The notes below the pieces were generated by a model, which saw nothing but the letters and a program-made list of their open reading frames with translations, was not told the DNA's origin and did no database searches. The position numbers and the translations under genes were made by a program. DNA of 64,000 nucleotides from contig JAEOAD010000012.1 of the NCBI GenBank assembly GCA_036365145.1, forward strand, positions 45,081,001 to 45,145,000. Reading direction: 5' to 3'. Shown here one piece after another: positions 33,331 through 44,644 of this stretch. How positions within the stretch are numbered: position 1 is the first letter of the stretch; every line of letters starts with the position of its first letter. Origin of the DNA: Orientallactaga sibirica. Taxonomy: Eukaryota > Chordata > Mammalia > Rodentia > Dipodidae.

Positions 33331-33587
33331 TGGGGCTGGAGAGATGGCTTAGCTGTTAAGGCGCCTGCCTCCTAAGCCTAAGAATGCTGGTTCCAATCTC
33401 CAGCAGTTCCAATCTCCAGGTCCCACATTTAGCCAGATGCAAAGTGACGCAAGGGCACAATGCCGCACTTGACCACAAGGGGGCGCACACATCAGGATTT
33501 CGTTCACAGCAGCTGAGAGGCAGCTGGCGCATCCATCTCTATCTGTCTTCCTCTCCCTCTCTCTGTCTCTCTCCAAAAAAAAAAAAA
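33331..33587 (+). repeat. Dip-like SINE, long subfamily, 13-bp TSD
   Basis: Plus copy with the extra block ('gacgcaagggcacaatgccg'), a small internal duplication ('ttccaatctccag' twice near 33391-33418) and poly(A). TSD 'aaaatccatcttg' at 33318-33330 and 33588-33600. Unlike its relatives it has no foreign 3' stub. Confidence 0.95.
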
Positions 33588-33654
33588 AAAATCCATCTTG
33601 TATAGCTGTAACAAAAATACCTGAGACTTTTAATATTACTATTATTTCCTGTTT

Positions 33655-33738
33655 GCTTGCTTTTTGGTACTGGGAGTCACACTTAGAGCCTCATTCATGC
33701 CTGGCAAGCATTCTGCCATTGAGTTACACCCCAACCCC
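33655..33738 (-). repeat. ID SINE nested in MLT1-type LTR
   Basis: Minus ID: 'ttttggtactgggagtcaca', 'aagcattctgccattgagtt' and 'ccccaaccc'. Confidence 0.8.
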
Positions 33739-34028
33739 AAGCTAAGTTATTTATAAAGAACAGAAATTGTTTTTCTTACAAGACTGATTGTTGGAAAGTC
33801 CAAGATCCAGTCATTAGCATGTTTGGCTGTCAGGTGAGGGGTGCTATTTGCCTCCAAGATGGCACCTTGCAGCTGCACCCTCAGAAAAAAGGTACACTGT
33901 GCCTTCACTTGGCAGAGGGCAGAAAGGCAAGCAAGCCAAGCACTGGAGTCTCACTTAGAGATGCCGTGGTTCCATTCAGAGGGGAGGAACCCCGATGACC
34001 ACATCAACTCATAGAGGCCTCACATCTT

Positions 34029-34713
34029 TTTTAAAAACTTGTTTTTATTGACAACTTCCATAATTATAGACAATAAACTATGATAATTCCCTCCCCTCCC
34101 CCACTTTTCCCTTCACAAATCCATTCTCCATTATATCCCATTCCCCTTTCTCAATGAGCCTCTCTTTTATTTTGATGTCATCATCTTTTCCTCCTATTAT
34201 ACTGGTCTTGTGTAGGCAGTGTATTCAGGCCACTTTATGTCTGGAAGAGTGCATTGTAAGGAGTCCTACCCTTCCTTTGGCTCCTACATTATTCCCACCA
34301 CCTCTTTTGCAATGGATCCTGAGCCTTGGAAGGTGTGATAGAGATATTTCAGTAATGAATACTCCTCTGTAACTTCTTTTCAGAACTATGGTGCCTTTTG
34401 AGTCATCCTAGAGGTCCCCACCATCCAAAAAGAGAAACTTCTCTAACCAAAAGTGAGAGTAACATTAATATATGGGTATGAATGTTAAGAAAAGTGCTCA
34501 CAGGCCACTTTGGTGAGCATAATATATGCAGTTAGCCAGACACCAGCAGGCGTTACACTCCTAGGGCCCATGACCTCCTCCATCACAGGCTTTGATTTGG
34601 TTCTCAGTACCAGGCATATATTTCCTCCCATGGAGCAGGCCTCCAGTCCACTTAGAGAGCGGTTGGTTTCCCCATAACAGACATATCACCATTGCACCTG
34701 TTAGTTCATTTGA
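34029..34713 (-). mobile_element. L1 3' end (type A), 5'-truncated, 14-bp TSD
   Basis: Minus copy of the 5701-6518 family, about 685 bases, flanked by perfect 'aggcctcacatctt' at 34015-34028 and 34714-34727. The short length, A tail and TSD are classic for truncated L1 insertion. Confidence 0.92.
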
Positions 34714-34795
34714 AGGCCTCACATCTTAGTACTATTACGTGGGCCACTGGGCTTCAACACCTTCATCTGAGATGGTGCACACTTAAGCAACAGCA

Positions 34796-34948
34796 ACTAC
34801 CATTTATCTCTTGTTTGTACTCTCAGGATTCATGACCCCATCTGTGCTCATTCTATCATCTCCTGCCCTCTTGATCAGTCTCTCATCTCTTGGATTATCT
34901 CAAAGGTTCTCCCCTTTACTTCTGGCCTCATATTGCATATGGAGAGAT
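34796..34948. other. Unannotated sequence
   Basis: Short unique stretch between the LTR and the next SINE. Confidence 0.4.
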
Positions 34949-35144
34949 CTTATATATATAATTTATTAAAAATAAATTATTAATAAAATTATTTATTGAA
35001 TATATGTTTATTTTAGAGAGATAGAATGAGAATGGGCACACCATGGACTTCTGCTGTTGCAAAAAGACTCCAGATGCATGCATCATTTTGTGCACCTGGC
35101 TTTACTTGGGGCTTTGCAGGCAAGCATCTTAACTGCTGAGCCCC
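34949..35144 (-). repeat. Dip-like SINE with internal deletion and TSD
   Basis: Minus copy lacking the B-box segment, flanked by 'catatggaga' at 34936-34945 and 35145-35154. Confidence 0.9.
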
Positions 35145-35157
35145 CATATGGAGATGT

Positions 35158-36195
35158 TTTTAGCTTAACTACCAGCACTCTGGTTTTCCTTTCCAGAGCA
35201 AAATTTGAGATAAAGAATGCTGCCCTTTGGACTAGGAAATACAAGTAAGTCTTTTCCCCTATATGTCATGTTGGCCATTTGGTCCAATGACTTGACAATA
35301 CCTCTGTAGGGGAATAAACATTTCATGCATTGTGGATTATCTCCATGCATTATTTCAGGCACTGTAAAACCTTAGGTCTTAGGGGTATGTTTTAGTTCAT
35401 GCTTTATCTATTTAACAAACATGGCATTTCATGTATATTAACTCTGGGAACATTTATCCCTATAAAATTTTAATAGCTCTGCTTTTATCCATAGTGTAAG
35501 TATTAATGTGCATTCACTTTTACTTGTTAACACAGTAAAACATGGAAAATGGGATATATGAAGATAAACACAGAAGGAGATGCTCACAATACAAGAGAAG
35601 GGCAGTAGGCAGGTTTTCTTTCTTTCTTTCTTTTTTTCAAAAAAGACTCAGCTCAACAGGGAATAGAAGAGAGAAAACAGAATGTCTCTGCCCTGCTAGA
35701 AGTCTTCCTTTGTGTGCTGTTTCCTGGCAGATGAAAAGCAGAGAAGCTCCAACGTGTATTACTCCCTGGGGATTGAAAAGAACAAGAGAAAAGTAAATAC
35801 CCCTCCATTTCCAAGAGTGACATTTAAGCAAGAAGAGTCGGTTTTGTCTTTGCAGTTCTTCTTCCTTTACTAAACAAAAAGATTAGTGGTAAGGCTGAAA
35901 TCCTTTTTAATAGTTATTTTTAGTTTGGGGAAAGAGTTTATTATTTTTGTGAAAGTTGTGGCAGAGATTATTTTGTTTGCCTCTGTGGAATTGTCTTAAT
36001 GTCCATTGTTAATCCTTGAATCACTTTTATTCCTTCATGGTGCCACTGAAATTTAACAATTCCAATTTTTCTCAAATAGATATTATTCCAACACCAAGGA
36101 GTACTTGTCGCTAAGGCAGATTGTAAATGATTTCCCTGTGTAACCGAATGCCTTCTCTCAAAGATTCATGCCCAGGGCTTTAGGTCACCTAATAT
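35158..36195. other. Unannotated unique sequence
   Basis: No repeat family or gene recognised apart from a short TTTC run near 35617-35636. Confidence 0.4.
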
Positions 36196-36247
36196 ATGAC
36201 AAAGGGCTAAATGTTTGTCCTCATATCACTCAAATTTGTATGCTGAA

Positions 36248-36371
36248 CTTTTATTTTTATTTTTATTTTTTAATTATTATTTTTTCTTGACAACTTTTAT
36301 ACTTACATACAAAAATACCACCTTATATTTCCCTCCCCTCCCCCCTTATTTTTATTTTTATTATTATTTTA
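36248..36371 (-). mobile_element. Very short L1 3' terminus joined to SINE
   Basis: About 60 bases at 36285-36345, on minus, match the end of the type A L1 (G-runs, 'gggaaatat', then '.taagtataaaagttgtca') followed by an A tail (36248-36284). No more of the L1 is present. Confidence 0.8.
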
Positions 36372-36636
36372 TTTTTTTTGGAAAGAGACACAGAGAGAGA
36401 CAGACAGAGAGGGAGAGGGAGACAGATAGAGATGGGCACACCAGCAGTCTCTCAGCTGCTGTGAACAAAATCCAGATGAATGCGCCCCCTTGTGGTCAAG
36501 TGCGGCATTGCACCTTTGCATCACTTTGCATCTGTCTGAACATGGGATCTGGAGATTGGAACCACCGGAGATTGGAACCAGTGTTCTTAGGCTTAGGAGG
36601 CAGGCGCCTTAAACCGCTAAGCCATCTCTCCAGCCC
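36372..36636 (-). repeat. Dip-like SINE, long subfamily, 5' part of SINE-L1 chimera
   Basis: Complete minus copy. Its 5' end abuts one TSD copy ('gtatgctgaa', 36637-36646), while the other copy (36238-36247) lies beyond the L1 stub. A small duplication of 'ggagattggaacc' is inside. Confidence 0.92.
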
Positions 36637-37024
36637 GTATGCTGAATTTTTAATCCACAAGGTGACGGAATTAGGAGGCAAGACCTTGAGGGTGAGTATA
36701 TCATAAGGATGGAGCTGCCATCAGAGATCTCACTGCCTTTATGAAAAAGTCTGGAGAGAGAACTCCCACCTGCTCTGCCTTGTGAGGACACAGTAAGAGA
36801 ATGCCAGTTAGGAACTGGAAAGCAGATGTTCCCTCAGTCTTCTCATGCCTTAATCCTGACCGTCTAAGCTTCCATAGCTAGAGAGATTAGTTTCTGTTGT
36901 TTCTCAGTCACCATCTTATGTCTATCTTAGTAGCAACCGTAACTAAGGCATATGCCTTCCTCAGCAATCTTCCATGACAATAGCCAATACCTGAACAGAC
37001 TGAAGGATTAATGCTAATGTTGTT

Positions 37025-37245
37025 GGGGCTGGAGAGATGGCTCAGCAGTCAAGGTGCTTGCCTGCAAAGTCTAACAACCCAGGTTTGATTCCTCAGGACC
37101 CATGTAAAGTCAGATGCACAAAGTGGCACATGTGTATGAAGTTCACATACAGTGGCTGAAGGCCCTGTCATGCCCATTCCCTCTAACACTTCTCTCTACC
37201 TCTATCTCTCTGGTTGCAAGTAAATAAAAATATTAAAAAAAGAAT
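37025..37245 (+). repeat. Dip-like SINE
   Basis: Plus copy with a consensus head and an A-rich tail with AAATA units. Confidence 0.94.
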
Positions 37246-37282
37246 ATTGTTATGTAAATTTTTTGGTTTTGTGTTACTATGT

Positions 37283-37399
37283 ATTTGTTTGTTTTGTGAC
37301 TCTATAGCCCAAGCTAGTCTCAAACTCATAGCAATCCTTCTGCCTTGGTCTCCCAAGTGCTGTGCTGAGACTAAAGGCATGCACCACTGCATCCAGCTT
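37283..37399 (-). repeat. Old B1 SINE
   Basis: Minus copy: 'agcccaagctagtctcaaac', 'gtctcccaagtgctg' and 'gcatgcaccactgcatcc'. Confidence 0.82.
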
Positions 37400-37424
37400 C
37401 AGGGAACCCTCCCCTTCATGTGGG

Positions 37425-37551
37425 GGGAGTGTTTTGCTCTAGTCCAGGCTGACCTGGAATTCACTGTGTAATCTCAGGGTGACTAACAACAATCCTTTTA
37501 CCTCTGCCTCTTGAGTGCTGGGATTAAAGGTGTGTGCCACCATGCCTGGCC
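37425..37551 (-). repeat. B1 SINE (jerboa-style)
   Basis: Minus copy inserted next to the older B1; 5' end near 37551 ('ccatgcctggcc' on plus). Confidence 0.92.
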
Positions 37552-39009
37552 CATGGAACATTTTTAACCTCAGTAATATTGCCATTCCTGGACTCATCAG
37601 AGAAACGTAATTTGAGATATACCAGTAACTGCTAAAGTTAGGCTAGACTGCTCAGTCCCAATCCACACAAATAGGGGCTTCCATGGACATGCCTGCACCC
37701 TCAACTATTCCGCATCTGACCTGTGGAGGATGCAAACTACTCACTGCAAACAGAGAGCACTGAGAATATAGCATCTGCACACCTGGGTCTGTGTTCTCCA
37801 GGAAGTCTTAGCATGTTGACACAGGTCCCCATCTCTAAAAATCTTTATACTTCTTCCTGATAGCAGACATGATCAGATACTGAGATAAATCATCTAAAGA
37901 GAACAGAATCTTCATTGGCAGGTTTTGCCAATTAGATTCACAAATGCTTTTTAATAAAACCATTCAGCCTGTATTGCATACTCTTGACCCTGGTGTCCCT
38001 AATATTATGGATTTTCTACTAATCCTCAAGTTCCTCCCTTTTTGTATCTTTCTAGGGTAGTTTTTTTTTTTTTTCTTTTCTTGTATTGCAGAAATTGTAA
38101 GGCCCCATTCTGGACTCACTGTATACTATGAATCATAAACCAAATGCTTTTAGGGATCTATAGATGACACAAATAGGTAAAAATGTAGTATGGAAGAAAA
38201 ATCATGTGGCTCTCTTATTTTGTAGCTTTCCCATCTTGTAGAGAGTAAATAAATACCCTTCACTTAGAAACAAACACATAAACACGGTCTGAAGTGGCAG
38301 CTGGTATTCAGTGTTAGGGAGAGAAGGGATGGCTGAAGCTATGCAAGCAGCTGCTTGTCAGCTCCGGTCAATGTCATCCAACACTGCCAGTGAAGACTAG
38401 CAAAACCTTTCCATGTCTCAAAATAATATGGAAATTTAGATTTGAAAACTTTAATATATAAAGTTTTGCTCATAAATAAATATGCCTGCATACCAGAAGC
38501 AGCTTGCCAACGAGAACTCATCTCCATACCAGGCGTGGTCAGTGGGTGACCTTTTGGCAGCTTCAGAACTCAGGTTACTAAAAGCAAAGATTTCTCAGCG
38601 ATAGAGGCCAATCCTTTGTGGGATGATGTAGTCAGTCGAATAAACTCTAAGTAGCATTTTAAAATGAAATAGAATTGCATAGAAGAAAATGAAATTGAAT
38701 AGTGTAGAATGTGTCTTAGTTAATAAGGGATGGTATCATATTAAGAAACACACATGTGAGTGTGTAGTGGGTGATTGTACAAAGGTTTGAAAGTCACTGC
38801 CCACGTGACATTATTCTTCTCCCTTATTGTCCATTGCGATTTAAATGCCACTGACTGAATGGGCGTCTGTAGGAAAGATTTCCCTCTTGTACTTCAGTCC
38901 TGAGCTGTCAGTTGTCTCCTGATTGTGGCTGCTCCCAGAGCCTATGATTACAGACAGACCACTAGCAGTATAACCGTCAGAGGCTTAGTAGGCAGACATG
39001 GTGAGTTGG
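37552..39009. other. Unannotated, mostly unique sequence
   Basis: No gene or confident repeat recognised. Confidence 0.4.
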
Positions 39010-39112
39010 GATTCCTAAGACTGCTTCCCCATGCTCAAAATCAGGATAATTGAACTGTCGGACGGAGGTTGTAAGACTCTGTTCTTAAAACAGCACTGGG
39101 CACATATAAAAA
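39010..39112 (+). repeat. MIR-like SINE remnant
   Basis: The run 'gctcaaaatcaggataattg', 'ggttgtaagactctgttctt' and 'acagcactgggcacatat' follows the 3' half of MIR. Confidence 0.5.
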
Positions 39113-39479
39113 CATCCTAGCATTTCTTTAATACAGACCCTGTTCCAGGAATCAGCACAAACAGTAGCATTTGAAATCCAGCCACTCCATATAAGACAGG
39201 GCTGCTTTTCAATAATTTGAGAAAGGAAGTTAAAGTCAACAAAATGTCCTTCATGTTTTACTGGACACACACAGTCATCCTCTTAATCAGTATCCTTTTC
39301 AGACAGCCTCTTTGAAGTTTCCCAACTTATGACCACGAGACTGACCTTCTATTTCCTGCCGAGTGTCAGGAGCTCTTCTCTCCCCTTCTGGGTATCACAA
39401 GCACTTCAGCCCCGCTGGCAATGGGGTGATTTTTGGAGATCTAGAGGTTGAGCTTACAATGTTGCTCTGTTAAGGCACT

Positions 39480-39670
39480 GGGGTTCAGTGACGAGGAGGG
39501 GGCCTTTTCCCTTTGTGGCGTTTGCTGGGTCATCATCGGTGATGACGGCATATGTAAGGGCCACGATCGTGCCAAGACACCATCTCCCCACTTCGCTTAC
39601 CTGCCCGCTTCTGTTTCACATTCCTTTCCTGTGCATTACGGTGACCATTCGCACCAGTGTCCACACCAGA
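39480..39670. promoter_or_regulatory. Isolated CpG cluster
   Basis: Ten CpG dinucleotides in about 190 bases, against a CpG-poor surrounding. On minus, a strong splice-donor-like 'cag/gtaagc' lies near 39603. No promoter motif or coding family is recognised. Confidence 0.35.
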
Positions 39671-40430
39671 GCCACTGATCCAGTCAGTAGACCCTAGTCT
39701 ATTCTAAAATCCACCCACACAATACTTTTACTGGCTTTGTGCTCTCTCACACATTGCATCATCTTGTCACAAGTGTCCTAGGTCTTGTCACAAGACTTTC
39801 TCTCTTGTGATTTTCTTTCTGCCCCTCCTCCCCCCATGGCAGGTTCATCTCAGAAGGGAAGATTCACCCTGGATGTGGGTGGCACCATTCACTTCATTAT
39901 CTTATCCTGCTCAAGTGTCAGTCCTGAGTAATGAGCACAGAGATTAGAAATATGATCCAGGCACACCTAGAAAACAGGAAATGGGTAAGAAGATCATTTA
40001 CTGCTTTCTGCCACTGTGAGACAATTGAGCAACATTGCTCTGGACTCTTGGCATAACACTGTGCTTAAGGTTAAGTCATTTAGAAAAAGAACTTTAATTA
40101 GCTTAATTAAATAATGAACTTAAGTTAACAATAAGAAGTTTTGGGATAAGCTAAGACAAGTATTTGAGCTCCTTGGTACAGACAGATAGCCAGGCCACCT
40201 CTACTTTCTGGCACTACACTGTGACTACGGCATCAGCTATCTCTTCCCAGCTTCCAACACACAGAGGTACATCAGTTACCTTTGCATAGCTGGGGGAGAG
40301 CACCTAAAAGAAGCAACTTAAGGGAAGAAAGAGCTATCTTTACAATATGGAGCAGCTCAATTGATGGTGGTAGGAGAATGTGGAGGAGATTGTTCATGTC
40401 ACAGCAGACCAAGAAGTAAAAAGCATAAAA
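39671..40430. other. Unannotated unique sequence
   Basis: No repeat or gene recognised. Confidence 0.4.
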
Positions 40431-40431
40431 G

Positions 40432-40770
40432 GGGGCTGGGAAGATGGCTCAGTGGACCAGAGGGTTTGCCACTTAAGCATGAAAGCCTGAGAGCACGCAA
40501 GTTCAATACCCCAGTACCCATGTAAAAAGCTGGAGGTGCTCACACACATCTATAGCCATAGAGGGCATGTTGGACTGGAGAATCATTGGTATTTGCTGTC
40601 TAAAGATGGCAGTTACAGACTGAGAGACTCTGTGTCACTGAAATACATGGATGAGTGATAGAGAAGGGCATGTGATGTTCTTCTCTGACCTGCCAACATG
40701 TATGGAAAGAGGATGCACATCTGTACACACATATGCATACACTACACATCACATCACATCACATCACATC
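40432..40770 (+). repeat. B3-like SINE ending in (ACATC)n
   Basis: B2-type head 'gggctgggaagatggctcag', body, 'tcttctctgacctgccaaca', then a pentanucleotide array (40745-40770). Confidence 0.82.
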
Positions 40771-40925
40771 ACACACCATACCATCCATATTCTACACTAA
40801 ACCCACCCACACACCATGGGGGAATAACAGAAGCTAGGGTCTATGTGTCCCCCTCGAAGGCACACTCTTCCTACCAAAGGTCCCACAACCTCTGAATTAG
40901 AGTCACCAGCTAGAGAACCAGTCAT

Positions 40926-41651
40926 GCAAAAAAAAAAAAAAAAAAAAAGTAAGGGACATTGCAGATGCAGGCCACACCAAAAAGAACAAAAGGGCAGAAC
41001 ATAAACTGTTGGAAACTTCTGCCCAGAGCTTTAAGTATGCCTAAAAGCAGCCTTAACAGTGAGATTAGGAAACAGCTATGTCCATTTTCTAAACTTACAC
41101 AGTGGAAGAAGAGAAAAGGGATTGCAACATGTACCCAGGCAACATCTGTCTAACTGCTCAGGTAGAATATGTAGAGCTGATTCACCAGTAATGAATCTTA
41201 AACTCATGCCTTCTACACCTAGAGGTCTTGAAATATTCAGGTTCCTTTTAGGTCTTCTGTTTAGTTCTTATAGTTTATTTTCTACTTTTCTGAACTATTT
41301 TATCTTTTCATTTAATCCCTTTATTACTTCAATGACTGAAAGCTAATTTCTGTTGCTTGCTACCAGCAACTCTAGTTGACACTACCTAAAAACGTTATGC
41401 CTTTAAAGCTTCAGACATGGTGGATTATTGTGATTATTTCCCTTCCTGTGGTTTAGAAGAAGTGGACATTTATCCATGTCCATGGAATGCTGTTCAGCTA
41501 TTTCCTCAAATTGAGACATTTCCTCCTGCAGGGAGGAGAGAGGCTCTTAAGACTTGAGGAGCTAAAGAAACATACAAGGCTCAGAAAGCTAATGAAACTT
41601 TCAAAACTCAGAAAGTTGGAAGGACGCACAAGCCCATCCCTAGGTTATATG
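40926..41651. other. Poly(A) then unannotated sequence
   Basis: A 22-A run (40926-40948) is followed by unique sequence; no source gene for the run is recognised. Confidence 0.4.
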
Positions 41652-41754
41652 TATTTTATTTATTTATTTGCAGGAAAGAAAGAGAATATGAGTGTGTCCT
41701 GGTCACTAGGCTTTGCAGACAAACACCTTAACCACTGAGCCATCTCTCCTGCCC
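41652..41754 (-). repeat. Dip-like SINE with large internal deletion
   Basis: Minus copy; the tail joins directly to the head-proximal part ('ctttgcagacaaacacctta'). Confidence 0.85.
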
Positions 41755-42395
41755 AATCACCCCAAGATCATAAAAGCTATACCAACTGCTCCAGAGACTT
41801 GAGTTTCTCCTATGAAGCTTCTTGAAAATTGGGCAGGGAGCTCCAGAGTTGGAGCTTTCGTAAACTGTCACCCATGCTGGGGTGTGCTCTTCAGCAGTGC
41901 AGCTGCCTTTGAGCCATCAATGCTCCTGCAAATGACCCCTCACCCACATTCTTATAAGCAACGTCAATAAACTCACCGGTTCACCAAGCTCAACTTGAGT
42001 GAAATCATTACATTTTATGCATCCGTATTTGTTCACACTTCCTCAGGAAAAGTCATACAGTGAAGGTCCCAGCCACAAATTGCAACTGAAAATTTAAAAT
42101 AAAATTTGAGACTGCTAACATTCTTTAAAAAAAAAAATGCTTTTTATAAAGGAAATGTTTATACATTGGGACAGTGAGGTAAAATAAATTTCTCTCTTTA
42201 TTCCGAAATCCATTCTCCCTTGGTTAGTGACTAGAGCGGATTGAAAAATGATGCAATCCTATGAGATTACAAGCACATTGTTAAATAAAATTGATCACTT
42301 TTAAAATTCTGTAATTTTCTTAAGTAGCTGTCACTTGATCTCCCTGATGAGTTCTTCCACATAGTTCTCTAAGAAAGCATTAATTAAGAATTAGA
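41755..42395. other. Unannotated sequence, possible LTR end
   Basis: 'cttataagcaacgtcaataa' near 41952 looks like a retroviral-type polyadenylation region, but no family is identified. Confidence 0.3.
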
Positions 42396-42690
42396 ACTGG
42401 GCAAATGACTCAGCAGTTAAAAGGTACTTGCTTGTAAGCCCACCAGCGTGAGTTGGATTTCCTGAGCACCCCCATAAAGCTAGAAGCAAAGTGTCACATG
42501 TGTCAGTAATTGCTCCACACACTTAGCAATGTGAGGTGGAGTCAGGAGAATCCAGTAGCTTACAGCCAGCTAGACTGCCATGTCCATTGTGGCAAAAACA
42601 AGGGAGACCCTGTTTCAAGCAAAGTGGAAGGAGAGCACAAACAACACAAGTGTGTCAATACCATGCCTAGATACCACAAGATTGATTTTA
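42396..42690 (+). repeat. B3-like SINE, diverged
   Basis: Head 'gggcaaatgactcagcagtt', middle 'gaggtggagtcaggagaatc' and 'gggagaccctgtttcaagca'. Confidence 0.68.
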
Positions 42691-43165
42691 TTAATTATGA
42701 TTTCTTTATAACTCTTTATTTACTTATTTGTTTCTTTATTCATTTATCTATATCTTATTGGTAGTAGTACAAGTAAGGGAAAGGAAGTGACATGAAATGT
42801 AGGGAAATCTCAATAATATTTAAGGCAGGCATAAAGAATAGTTGTTTTGATATTGACTTTATAAAAACCCATAAGTTTTAACTACCATGTTCCAAAAAAA
42901 ATGCAAACACAGTAATAATAAGACATAGTATATATCAAATGCTTTTCTTGTAAACCACATGTTTTTTTTTTCTTAGCAGGGAAAAACTTCATTGAATATC
43001 ACTTCATTAGAATGATATTATTGCCTTCAAAATCATACAGAATATGTAAGACTACTAGAAGATATTAATAATCAGGGACATTCTGAAAGCACCACAATCT
43101 ATTGCAGCTATGTTAGGTATAAACCAGACTGGTTGAAAACGTTAAATAGGACAGGGAACTAGGGT
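42691..43165. other. Unannotated AT-rich sequence
   Basis: No repeat or gene recognised. Confidence 0.4.
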
Positions 43166-43966
43166 GGAGAAGCAGGCTCACCGAGGGAGACTCACCTCTA
43201 GCAGCACCAGAGACTGGCCTGAGCAGGAAGTTACCAAGGCCATTGCCACCTCACCTCACCTCCTCACCTCTCCTCAGCCAAGTGAAGGAGCACTCCACAA
43301 CTGTTTCTCCCTGCTGTTAAGGTTAAGTTCCATTTCTGCCTCTGACTTACTCCTGCATCTTCAGCACCAGGGGATTTTGGTTTTGTTCAAACTGTCCTTG
43401 GTGCTCAGAAATTAGACGGCCACCAAGTGAAGAACCAGGTAGGCAGAATTCCAAGATGGCCCTGCATCTCAACTCCCTCACAGTTGAATACTCATAAGGA
43501 AAAGGAGCTCTAAAGACCTTAAATAGTTCATTTTGCCCCAGATGAAACCACAGAGGAACTGGGGAGATGAGCAAGAATGCAGCTTCCATGGTAAGCCTAA
43601 CAATCAGCAGCAGGGTGAAGGAGACAGACACTGAGGACACTCAACTCTGACCAAAGCAGAGATCCAGAGGCTCCTAAGAGCTCATCACAGAAGTAGACTT
43701 AAAGCTCACCCACCAAGGCTCAGGGAATTTTGTGGAAGAGGGGGCGAAAAGATTGTAAGAGCCACAGGTTGGGCATCAGGCCCAGAGGCATTGCCTTCCC
43801 CCAACAACTGACTGCTGCTCTCACAACATATAACCCACAACCCGATGGGGAATACCTGCAACCCCACCGAGGAGGGCCTCTGTGGAATGAGAGCAAGGAT
43901 GAGGAAAAGGATGGTACTAACACATGCTGTAGCCATACCAAGTATGTCCGCAATAAAAACAAATAG
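43166..43966 (+). mobile_element. L1 3' end, type B 3' UTR, about 0.8 kb
   Basis: The longest type B copy: 'gagactcacctctagcagca' upstream, then 'ccaccaaggctcagggaatt', 'gggggcgaaaagattgtaag', and an end near 'gcaataaaaac'. Homologous to 52000-52510 (plus) and 7908-8785 (minus). Confidence 0.8.
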
Positions 43967-44187
43967 TTAATTTTGATTTAATCAAAGGGGCAATTATCCT
44001 TGGTAGACTTGACTTTATCAGGTGAACCTACTAAAAGGGAATGTGCTGTTTCTAAGAGATTTGAAGTGTGAGATGGTTTTCCTACAGAATCTCCCCTTGC
44101 AGACTTAGAATGCTTAAGTTTGACAGCTGGAGGAAAACTAATTCTGCCAGTGAGTACACATACTTGAAAGAGGATGCTAACCTGAGC

Positions 44188-44320
44188 CTGGTGGCATAGC
44201 TTATAATCATAACCATTTAGGAAGCTAAGACAGGGATCACAGGTTCAAAGGCTGCTAAGATATAGAGTGAGTTTAAAATGGACCTACAAAACTTACTGAA
44301 ATCCTGTTTCAAAATATAAA
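44188..44320 (+). repeat. Old B1 SINE
   Basis: Plus, strongly diverged: 'gcctggtggcatagcttata' and 'gaaatcctgtttcaaaat'. Confidence 0.65.
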
Positions 44321-44325
44321 AAAGT

Positions 44326-44470
44326 ATCGGGCATGGTGGCGCACGCCTTTAATCCCTGCACTTGGGAGGCAGAGGTAGGAGAATCACTGTGAGTTCGAGG
44401 CCACCCTGAGACTACATAGTGAATTCCAGGTCAGCCTGGGCTAGAGAGAGACCCTACCTTGAAAAAACAA
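44326..44470 (+). repeat. B1 SINE
   Basis: Near-consensus plus copy, tail expanded into AAG-type repeats. Confidence 0.95.
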
Positions 44471-44508
44471 AATAAGAATAAGAATAAGAATAAGAATAAG
44501 AATAAGAA

Positions 44509-44551
<43 letters not shown>
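44471..44551. repeat. (AATAAG)n then (AAG)14 array
   Basis: Hexanucleotide units (44471-44511) pass into a pure AAG run, all purine on plus, grown from the B1 tail. Confidence 0.95.
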
Positions 44552-44554
<3 letters not shown>

Positions 44555-44559
44555 AAACG

Positions 44560-44640
44560 AGGGCTAGGGATTTAGTGAAGTGCTAGAGCAAGTCTAACAT
44601 ATGCAAAGCCCTATGTTCAATTCTGTACTAGAGAGAGGAG
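44560..44640 (+). repeat. ID SINE
   Basis: Plus ID: 'agggctagggatttagtgaa', 'cctatgttcaattctgtac' and a GA-rich end. Confidence 0.68.
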
Positions 44641-44644
44641 AGAG

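Larger units (their letters stand above)
33596..34795 (-). mobile_element. MLT1-type MaLR LTR, interrupted by ID and L1
   Basis: Minus-strand MLT1 pieces lie at about 33601-33630 ('tatagctgtaacaaaaatac'), 33741-34028 ('ttatttataaagaacagaaa', 'ttggaaagtccaagatcc', 'gatgaccacatcaact') and 34728-34795 ('gccactgggcttcaacacc'). An ID SINE and an L1 3' end occupy the gaps. Confidence 0.65.
36196..36955 (+). mobile_element. MLT1-type MaLR LTR, interrupted
   Basis: Plus-strand MLT1 3' part: 'gacggaattaggaggcaaga' region, 'ttgtgaggacacagtaagag', 'agattagtttctgttgtttc' and 'agtagcaaccgtaactaagg'. A chimeric retro-insertion occupies 36248-36636. Confidence 0.6.

Noticed and set aside
36215..36706. 163-codon plus-strand frame
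   Set aside because: It runs antisense across the L1 stub and a Dip-like SINE, with low-complexity and repeat-derived residues only.
41930..42000. Retroviral LTR polyadenylation region
   Set aside because: Only a short 'aataaa' context resembles an LTR; no matching 5' part or partner LTR was found.
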